Assembly (NCBI RefSeq): GCF_004375085.3
Contig: NZ_SNAQ03000001.1
Span: forward strand, 372,001-436,000
From: Lewinella sp. W8
Lineage (GTDB): Bacteria; Bacteroidota; Bacteroidia; Chitinophagales; Saprospiraceae
Reading direction: 5' to 3'
DNA length: 64,000 bases
A program made the position numbers and the translations under genes. Below, one piece after another: positions 58,935 through 64,000 of this stretch. The notes beneath the pieces were generated by a model. The model was not told the origin of the DNA and ran no database searches. It saw only the letters and a program-made list of their open reading frames with translations. Positions within the stretch are counted from its first letter, which is position 1. The number at the start of each line of letters is the position of its first letter.

Positions 58935-59367
58935 GATAAGTTAAATGGCTTGAGATGATGCTGAAGACCACCAGGTTGCTTGGAGAATTACGGTGTTTAG
59001 GGCGACGGCGCGCAGGTGCAGTGAAAATCCCGTACTTAGCCGGGTGTCAGGTAACACCGAGGTGGCCGCGATCAGGTAATCCCGTAACTACGTCAGCAAT
59101 GTGATATGCTTTCCAAGAACCCCGATCCCGGATAGTGGTGTTTGGGATCGTGTGGTGTTTTCAGAATATTATTAAGTGCGTGGTTTTTAAGTAAAAGGTT
59201 ATGTGGTGAAGGTAGGCAATAGCGGAATTATAGCGAAATTTCGCTTGTGTTAAATTATCTATTGGTAATCGTACTATATTTAAGGCGTGTTATCATCCCA
59301 GCGGAAGGAGCGGGCCCGGTAATGGCCGTGCCCGGTTGACTTCCATATTTTCAGAAAGCAACATCCC
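58935..59367. other. Intergenic region subtilisin / OmpA gene
   Basis: These 433 bases separate divergent genes. They contain a dispersed repeat copy (58996-59020), an imperfect pair CGATCCC/GGGATCG near 59127-59155, an A+T-rich tract with the 14-base palindrome AGCGAAATTTCGCT (59232-59245), and no coding frame. A TATATTTA box near 59274 may be the OmpA gene promoter. Confidence 0.5.
58996..59020 (+). repeat. Dispersed intergenic repeat, copy 6
   Basis: TTTAGGGCGACGG followed by CGCGCAGGTGCA is nearly the same as 41325-41349 and differs by one base in 21 from the copy inside the M15 peptidase gene (15700-15720). It lies about 60 bases upstream of the subtilisin start. Confidence 0.5.
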
Positions 59368-60906
59368 ATGATACGTGTACTTCTCAGCGGCCTATTGCTG
59401 CTGTGCGCTGCCTGGCTCCCAGGGCAGCTTAATCGACCTGATCACTACAATGCACTTTCCGCCCGGGTCCTGGCGGTTGACCATAACCTGCCCAACGAGA
59501 CCTTTGACGGACTTTCCACCACCTTCGCCCTGGAGCTGGGGTACCGCCGACAACTGGGTAAAATACTTGCCCTGAAGGTGCCGCTGAAGATTGGGGTAAT
59601 TGACGTGGGAGAACTGGAAAACCCCACCATCGTTGGCATTGATTTGCTGGCGCAGATTTACCCACTGGGGACCAACGGGGGGGTAAGCCCCTTCCTCCAC
59701 GGTGGATACGGCGTCGTTAGTGAGGGATTTGAAGCGGGAAATGCCCAGATTCCCCTCGGCGCCGGCTTTAATTTCAATCTGGGGGGTAATTCCTGGTTCA
59801 ACGTGCAGGGAGAATACCGGATGTCCAATCAGGAATTACGGGACAACGTCATGGTTGGCCTGGGGTACGTATACCGACTCACCAAGCTGGATACCGACGG
59901 CGATGGCATCCTTAACCGGGATGACCTTTGCCCGGATATGCCCGGCCCCGCCGGGGCCCAGGGCTGCCCCGATACCGACCAGGACGGCATTACCGACGCC
60001 GACGATCAGTGCCCCACCCAGGCGGGGCCGGCGAGCCTCAATGGTTGTCCGGACACCGACGGGGATGGCTTAACGGACGCGGAAGATGCCTGTCCCGAGG
60101 CGGCCGGGCCGGCCCTGACCAAAGGTTGCCCGGACCGCGACGGAGACGGGGTGCCCGACGCTGGGGATGCCTGTCCGGACAAACCCGGCCCGGCCAACTT
60201 CTCCGGTTGCCCGGACACGGACGGTGACGGGACGGCGGACCACCTGGATGAATGCCGGAGTACTCCGGGGCCGGCGGACCACGCCGGCTGCCCCGATACC
60301 GACGGAGACGGGAAATACGATAACGTAGACAATTGCCCGGAGCAGGCGGCCAGTACGCCGGATGGCTGTCCGGTGCCCGACCGTGACGGTGACGGAGTGC
60401 CCGATGAGGTGGATGCCTGCCCGGGGCAGGCCGGGCCCGTTGGGGGCTGTCCGGACACGGACGGTGACGGCATTGCCGACCAGAATGATCCCTGTCCTAC
60501 CCAGGCCGGAGCACCCAACGGTGACGGTTGCCCGGAGATTGAGCAGGAGGTACAGGAGCGATTGGAATACGCCGCCCGCGCCGTGGAGTTTGAGTCCGGT
60601 TCAGCCAGACTCAAGGAAAAAAGCTACGTCATCCTCTCGGAGATTGCCCTCATTATGGGGCGGTACCCGGACTATAACCTCGTCATCTCCGGGCACACCG
60701 ATGATCGGGGCGAGCAGTTGACTAACCTGAACCTGAGTCGCCGACGGGCCCTGGCCTGCGAGGAGTTTTTGCTGGCTACGGGCATCAGGCCCCGGCGCAT
60801 CAGTTCGGCCGGCTTCGGGGAAAGTCAGCCCAAGGCCAGCAATGATACCGCCGAGGGGCGGCGGATGAACCGCCGCGTGGAGTTCGCCCTGGTGCCGGGG
60901 AATTAG
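59368..60906 (+). CDS. OmpA family protein with eight thrombospondin type 3 repeats
   Basis: This 512-residue protein has a signal peptide (IRVLLSGLLLLCAAWLPGQ), an N-terminal barrel (about 20-168), eight TSP3 calcium-binding repeats (residues about 171-390), and a C-terminal OmpA peptidoglycan-binding domain. The repeat unit is about 27 residues, of the form D-T-D-G-D-G-x-x-D-x-x-D-x-C-P followed by 7-9 residues and GCP. The OmpA part has AARAVEFESGSARLK near 398, NLVISGHTDDRGEQLTNLNLSRRRA near 430 and GFGESQPKASNDTAEGRRMNRRVEF near 473. It links the outer membrane to the wall. The DNA is a tandem array with an 81-base unit. It is followed by a REP-like double hairpin. Confidence 0.92.
   Translation: MIRVLLSGLLLLCAAWLPGQLNRPDHYNALSARVLAVDHNLPNETFDGLSTTFALELGYRRQLGKILALKVPLKIGVIDVGELENPTIVGIDLLAQIYPLGTNGGVSPFLHGGYGVVSEGFEAGNAQIPLGAGFNFNLGGNSWFNVQGEYRMSNQELRDNVMVGLGYVYRLTKLDTDGDGILNRDDLCPDMPGPAGAQGCPDTDQDGITDADDQCPTQAGPASLNGCPDTDGDGLTDAEDACPEAAGPALTKGCPDRDGDGVPDAGDACPDKPGPANFSGCPDTDGDGTADHLDECRSTPGPADHAGCPDTDGDGKYDNVDNCPEQAASTPDGCPVPDRDGDGVPDEVDACPGQAGPVGGCPDTDGDGIADQNDPCPTQAGAPNGDGCPEIEQEVQERLEYAARAVEFESGSARLKEKSYVILSEIALIMGRYPDYNLVISGHTDDRGEQLTNLNLSRRRALACEEFLLATGIRPRRISSAGFGESQPKASNDTAEGRRMNRRVEFALVPGN
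59887..60534 (+). repeat. Intragenic 81-base tandem repeat (TSP3 coding)
   Basis: The eight TSP3 repeats of the OmpA protein are encoded by a tandem array with a unit of about 81 bases; repeats 6 and 7 are shorter. Copies differ mostly in the seven to nine residues between the CP and GCP motifs. The array could change copy number by recombination. Confidence 0.75.
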
Positions 60907-60936
60907 TGCCAGGGGGTATTAAGTAATTTGTATAGC

Positions 60937-61005
60937 GCGATTCCCGGGGAATCGCAGCCCGGTAGAAAGACGCTCAGTAGGTGCGGGGCATGCCCCGCAC
61001 CTACT
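60937..61005. repeat. REP-like double hairpin, copy B
   Basis: Hairpin 1 is GCGATTCCC, a G loop and GGGAATCGC (60937-60955). After 20 bases hairpin 2 follows: AGTAGGTGCGGGGC, AT, GCCCCGCACCTACT (60976-61005). Order, spacing and the GTAG...GGC-AT-GCC...CTAC frame match copy A at 54165-54232, while stem bases between differ but remain complementary. It lies between the convergent OmpA and purE genes and may also act as a terminator. Confidence 0.7.
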
Positions 61006-61050
61006 GATCTTGTTGCGGGGCCTTGAATGAAAAATCGTCAGTCTTTAACG

Positions 61051-61545
61051 TTACTCCCGCCACCCATCACGCTCCACGCGTTCGTACTTCGCCTGGACCG
61101 CCGCCCGGAGGCTCTCCTGGTAGTCGGCCATCTTCTGGCGGATGGTCTCGTCCTGGGCGCCGAGGATGCGGGCGGCCAGGAGGCCCGCGTTTTTGCCGCC
61201 GTCCAGGGCTACCGTGGCCACGGGGATCCCGCCGGGCATCTGGAGAATGGACAGCACGGAATCCCATCCGTCGATACTGTTACGGCTCTTCACGGGAACG
61301 CCGATGACGGGTAGGGGAGTGAGGCTGGCCACCATGCCGGGCAGGTGAGCGGCGCCTCCGGCGCCGGCAATGATGACTTCAACGCCGCGATCAGCGGCCT
61401 CCCGCGCAAAGCTGAACAGGCGGTCCGGCGTACGGTGGGCCGAGACAATGGTTACTTCCACTTCGATCCCAAATTCAGTAAGGATCTCGGCGGCAGGACG
61501 CATAACGGGCAGGTCGGAATCCGACCCCATGATGATGGAAACCAT
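61051..61545 (-). CDS. purE: 5-(carboxyamino)imidazole ribonucleotide mutase
   Basis: This 164-residue protein is class I PurE, which moves the carboxyl group of N5-CAIR to give CAIR in purine synthesis. Conserved parts are [12 protein letters not shown] near residue 4, [14 protein letters not shown] near 34, [26 protein letters not shown] near 60, and [27 protein letters not shown] near 103. Length is typical. The catalytic partner purK is not adjacent. It is the third gene of a minus-strand run behind pncB and the Nudix gene; the 40-base gap is compatible with one operon. Confidence 0.97.
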   Translation of the reverse strand: MVSIIMGSDSDLPVMRPAAEILTEFGIEVEVTIVSAHRTPDRLFSFAREAADRGVEVIIAGAGGAAHLPGMVASLTPLPVIGVPVKSRNSIDGWDSVLSILQMPGGIPVATVALDGGKNAGLLAARILGAQDETIRQKMADYQESLRAAVQAKYERVERDGWRE

Positions 61546-61585
61546 GTGGGGATGTTTCTTTTTTTAGCGCGACAAAGGTAGGCTG

Positions 61586-62299
61586 CTAAAGTTCAAAATC
61601 GAGCGCGCGCCGGAGGACACCCGTATCGCGTTGGCTGGCCAGCCGCTGGTAGGTTTCCTCGTTGAAGCTGTACAGGACGGCCGGCCGGTGCGCCACGTTC
61701 TGCTGGCGGCCGACTTCTTCGAGGATGCCGGTGCGTAAAATCCGCGTGCGGAAGTTCCGTTTGTTGAATTCTTCCACGTTCAGGACCGTCTCGTACAAAG
61801 ACTGTAGCTGACCGAGGGTGAATTTCTCCGGCAGGAGCTCGAAGCCGATTGGCTGGTAGCGCACTTTGGCCCGGAGTCGATTGGTGGCCATTTCGATGAT
61901 GTCGGCGTGGTCAAAGGCCAGCTCCGGCAATTCTTCCAGGGAGTACCAGCCCACTTCATCGGCGTCGGAAGCCGCTACCGCGGGGTGATCCTGCAGGTTG
62001 ACGAGGGCGAAGTAGGCGACACTGATTACCCTTCCCCGCGGGTCACGACCGGGATCACCGAAGGTGAACAGCTGCTCCACGAAGAGGTCCTTAACGCCGG
62101 TTTCTTCCTCCAGTTCCCGCAGGGCGGCCGTTTCGAGGTCTTCGTCCAGGTCAACGAAGCCGCCCGGCAATGCCCACTGCCCCTTAAAGGGAGGAGCACC
62201 CCGTTGAATGAGGAGCAGCTTCAATTGCCGGCCACCATCGTAGCCAAAGACAACAATGTCTACCGTGACCGATGGGCGTGGATATTCGTAGGTGTACAT
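61586..62299 (-). CDS. Nudix protein of the NrtR-like type
   Basis: This 237-residue protein joins a Nudix domain and a C-terminal winged-helix region. The Nudix box is complete ([23 protein letters not shown] near 47-70, written here as G-x5-E-x7-REL-x-EE-x-GV). C-terminal [14 protein letters not shown] and [15 protein letters not shown] near 162-194 are typical of NrtR regulators of NAD metabolism. NrtR proteins bind ADP-ribose and repress NAD genes, and usually have a degenerate Nudix box; here it is intact, so it may be an active ADP-ribose or NADH pyrophosphatase as well. It follows pncB by 30 bases, and a perfect palindrome lies at the head of that operon. Confidence 0.85.
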   Translation of the reverse strand: MYTYEYPRPSVTVDIVVFGYDGGRQLKLLLIQRGAPPFKGQWALPGGFVDLDEDLETAALRELEEETGVKDLFVEQLFTFGDPGRDPRGRVISVAYFALVNLQDHPAVAASDADEVGWYSLEELPELAFDHADIIEMATNRLRAKVRYQPIGFELLPEKFTLGQLQSLYETVLNVEEFNKRNFRTRILRTGILEEVGRQQNVAHRPAVLYSFNEETYQRLASQRDTGVLRRALDFEL

Positions 62300-62329
62300 A
62301 GGTTCAGTTACTTTATCGGGTCACTTAAT

Positions 62330-63778
62330 TCAACGCATTAGGCGTTGCTGCTCGGCGAGCAAGGCCGGGGCGGGGCCGAAAGATAGCGGGTGCCCGGCAT
62401 TACCAACCGCTGAATACTTCTTCCAGTTGCGCATTCCCCGCTCCCGGACCTCGTGGAGGTCCGGAAAATCCATCACCAGTTCCCCGCTTCGGTAGACGGG
62501 TTGCAGCAGGGAGGAAGAGTTGTCTGCATAGCGGGACAAGTCGAGGGTTTTCTCCCCGGAAAGGACGATCTGATGCGCTTCGGGACCGTTCAATTCGTTG
62601 TAGAGCTTACTCCCGGCCAGTTGCCCCTCCGGCGTAAAGTACCGCCGCACGTTGAGCTTGCCGGGATTGGAGGTTTTGACGGCCGTCTCGGACTGTTTGA
62701 TCCGGGGTTCGTATTCGCCGGCTTCGTTTTCCACGGCGGCAAGTTTGTACACGCCGCCGAGGGCGGGCTGGTCGTGGGCAGTAACCAGGCGGGTACCGAT
62801 GCCCCAGATGTCAATGCGGGCGCCCTGGGCCTTCAGTTTGGCAATGGCGTACTCGTCCAGGGAGTCACTGGCCACAATCTTGACTTCGGGGAACCCCGCT
62901 TCGTCCAGCAACCGACGGGCGTCGATGGACAGCCGCGCCATATCTCCGCTGTCCAGGCGGATGCCGAGCATGTGATGCCCGCGTTCCCGCAGGTGTTTGG
63001 CCACCTGGATGGCCTTCTGGACCCCTTCGAGGGTGTCGTAGGTGTCCACCAGTAAGATGGCGTTATTGGGCATAGCCGCGGCGTAGGCTTCGAAGGCCTC
63101 GAGTTCCTCCCGGAAGATCATCACCCAACTGTGGGCGTGGGTGCCCTTGACGGGAATTCCGTAGTAGCGTCCGCCCCAAACGTTGCTGGTGGCGTCGCAG
63201 CCCCCGAGGTAGGCGGAGCGGGTGGCGGTGAGCCCGCCGTCAATACCCTGGGACCGCCGCAGTCCGAATTCCAGTACGGAATCTTCTCCGGCCGCTTCGC
63301 GGATGCGGGCGGCCTTGGTGGCCACGAGGGTGCTGAAGTTGATTATCGTCAGCAGGGCCGTTTCCAGGAGTTGCGCTTCGGCCAGGGTGGCTTCGATGCG
63401 GAGAATCGGCTCGTGGGGCATTACGATCTCTCCCTCCGGAATGGCATCGATATTACCCCCGAAGCGGAGGCGCTGCAGGTAGTTCAGAAAATTCTCCCGA
63501 AAAATGGGCTTCCCGTCATTGCCCTTCAGGCGACCGAGGTAGTGCACATCTTCCGTACCGTACCGAAAGTTTTCGATTAAATCCACCGCCAGGGGAAGCC
63601 CCGCCGACAGGGCAAACTGCCCGCCAAAGGGCGGTTTGCGGTAAAAAAGGTGGAAAATTGCTTTTCTTTGATGGATGCGGTGCCGATGATAGCCTGCGGC
63701 CATGGTAAGCTGGTACAGGTCGGTCAACAAGCCAAACTGAGGTTGGTAAAGGGTTGACAGGTGGGAGGGAATTGCCAT
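62330..63778 (-). CDS. pncB: Nicotinate phosphoribosyltransferase
   Basis: This 482-residue enzyme makes nicotinate mononucleotide from nicotinate and phosphoribosyl diphosphate in the NAD salvage (Preiss-Handler) pathway. Conserved parts are LLTDLYQLTMAAGYHRH near residue 17, LEFGLRRSQGIDGG near 170, the active-site region GTHAHSWVMIFREELEAFEAYA near 212, LLVDTYDTLEGVQKAI near 244, and IRLDSGDMARLSIDARRLLDEAGFP near 272. Length fits the long family form. It is followed by a Nudix/NrtR-like gene, and a palindrome overlaps its promoter and almost touches its start codon, so it is probably repressed when NAD is plentiful. Confidence 0.96.
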   Translation of the reverse strand: MAIPSHLSTLYQPQFGLLTDLYQLTMAAGYHRHRIHQRKAIFHLFYRKPPFGGQFALSAGLPLAVDLIENFRYGTEDVHYLGRLKGNDGKPIFRENFLNYLQRLRFGGNIDAIPEGEIVMPHEPILRIEATLAEAQLLETALLTIINFSTLVATKAARIREAAGEDSVLEFGLRRSQGIDGGLTATRSAYLGGCDATSNVWGGRYYGIPVKGTHAHSWVMIFREELEAFEAYAAAMPNNAILLVDTYDTLEGVQKAIQVAKHLRERGHHMLGIRLDSGDMARLSIDARRLLDEAGFPEVKIVASDSLDEYAIAKLKAQGARIDIWGIGTRLVTAHDQPALGGVYKLAAVENEAGEYEPRIKQSETAVKTSNPGKLNVRRYFTPEGQLAGSKLYNELNGPEAHQIVLSGEKTLDLSRYADNSSSLLQPVYRSGELVMDFPDLHEVRERGMRNWKKYSAVGNAGHPLSFGPAPALLAEQQRLMR

Positions 63779-63779
63779 C

Positions 63780-63800
63780 TTAGTTTAAAATTTAAACTAA
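63780..63800 (-). promoter_or_regulatory. Perfect 21-base palindrome, probable operator of pncB
   Basis: TTAGTTTAAA (63780-63789), a central A, and TTTAAACTAA (63791-63800) form a perfect palindrome. It begins two bases upstream of the pncB start codon and overlaps the last four bases of the minus-7 box. Its place at the head of a pncB-Nudix operon makes the NrtR-like protein the obvious candidate ligand. The exact binding sequence of Bacteroidota NrtR-like proteins was not checked. Confidence 0.65.
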
Positions 63801-63827
63801 GGTAGGGTCTTTCTATGAGCCCCACAA
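63797..63827 (-). promoter_or_regulatory. Promoter of the pncB operon
   Basis: On the minus strand TTG (63827-63825) and TACCTTAG (63804-63797) are 20 bases apart, close to the TTTG-N19-TAnnTTTG consensus. A start near 63790 lies within the palindrome, leaving a leader of only about a dozen bases before the ATG at 63778. Confidence 0.5.
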
Positions 63828-63950
63828 GTTTTGCCACATTATTTCTGCTTTTTGACCAGTTAGTGCGGCCGTCCGGACGACCTCCGGCACCCGTACCGGC
63901 TTAGCCGAGTATTACGCTTCGCTCCACACTCCGGTGCCCAGCTATACCGC

Positions 63951-64000
63951 ATGAGGAGCCTGTTCTACGGATCTGCTTTCTTCCTCACCTGTTGTGCTGC
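63951..64000 (+). CDS. Partial lipoprotein gene, cut by window end
   Basis: ATG at 63951 opens a frame MRSLFYGSAFFLTCCA that runs to the window end. A positive residue, a hydrophobic stretch and cysteines after LTC are what a lipoprotein signal would look like. Only 16 codons are visible, so the product is unknown and the call is tentative. Confidence 0.4.
   Translation, partial: MRSLFYGSAFFLTCCA

Noticed and set aside
8447-59200. Shared 15-mer TTTTTAAGTAAAAGG at about 8447 and 59184
   Set aside because: One or two such matches are expected by chance in a window of this size, and it is A+T rich with no similar flanks.
59887-60534. Possible CRISPR array
   Set aside because: The regular repeats have no spacers and are in-frame codons of calcium-binding TSP3 units in an OmpA protein.

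Overview
The window reads as chromosome of a GC-rich member of the Bacteroidota, most likely a Saprospiria/Lewinella-type marine bacterium; the genus is inference. The support is: a secreted FG-GAP protein ending in a type IX secretion (T9SS) C-terminal sorting domain; several protein families largely confined to this phylum (DUF4837, DUF2851, DUF3822, head-GIN, outer membrane beta-barrel family TonB receptors); promoters of the TTTG-N19-TAnnTTTG type; and almost no Shine-Dalgarno sequences. No rRNA, tRNA, CRISPR array, prophage or classical defence island was seen. About 50 protein genes are called; coding density is high and genes are mostly in short operons.

Layout. 0-5.4 kb: Fe/Mn superoxide dismutase, a GH57/DUF3536 glycosidase with a GT4 glycosyltransferase, and a polyprenyl diphosphate synthase. 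5.4-20.5 kb: a 550-base structured non-coding stretch, then a PIG-L deacetylase, a small membrane protein, two outer membrane beta-barrel proteins, a DUF4837 lipoprotein, a MoxR ATPase, a BCCT transporter, and cell-wall or glycan hydrolases (VanX-like dipeptidase, GH20 hexosaminidase, alpha/beta hydrolase, S41 protease). 20.5-25.3 kb: an AraC regulator, two coiled-coil proteins of unknown function (one PspA-like and membrane anchored), and an NhaC antiporter with a signal peptide. 25.3-32.3 kb: the T9SS FG-GAP protein, a RAYT-like transposase, murQ, a truncated haemoglobin and a TonB-dependent receptor. 32.3-44.5 kb: housekeeping genes (DUF2851, DHFR, PriA, head-GIN protein, 2-oxoglutarate dehydrogenase E1, RsmD-DUF3822 operon, TsaD). 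44.5-51.3 kb: a DUF697-SHOCT protein, an ECF sigma/membrane protein/adhesin-like operon, a porin-like protein, a PQQ sugar dehydrogenase and a CrtA-like carotenoid oxygenase. 51.3-64 kb: a class III nucleotide cyclase, an alpha/beta hydrolase, an Omp85-like protein, a DUF547-beta-barrel fusion, a subtilisin, an OmpA protein with eight thrombospondin type 3 repeats, purE, and a pncB-Nudix (NrtR-like) NAD operon behind a perfect 21-base palindrome.

The least expected content is between the genes. There is a foldback MITE-like element in two copies (29751-29911 and 34501-34655), one flanked by a TTA duplication that is also the stop codon of the TonB receptor gene. A second small inverted-repeat element (54142-54281) has a 12-base flanking duplication that includes the stop codon of the Omp85-like gene. 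Two double-hairpin REP-like modules share their architecture and have covarying stems, and a RAYT-like gene in the same window seems to lack the catalytic tyrosine. A dispersed GCAGGTGCC-type motif recurs in six intergenic regions and once inside a lipoprotein signal sequence. A set of mutually exclusive hairpins lies upstream of the PIG-L gene. The two-gene coiled-coil unit at 21.3-23.0 kb is the best candidate for an undescribed protein system.
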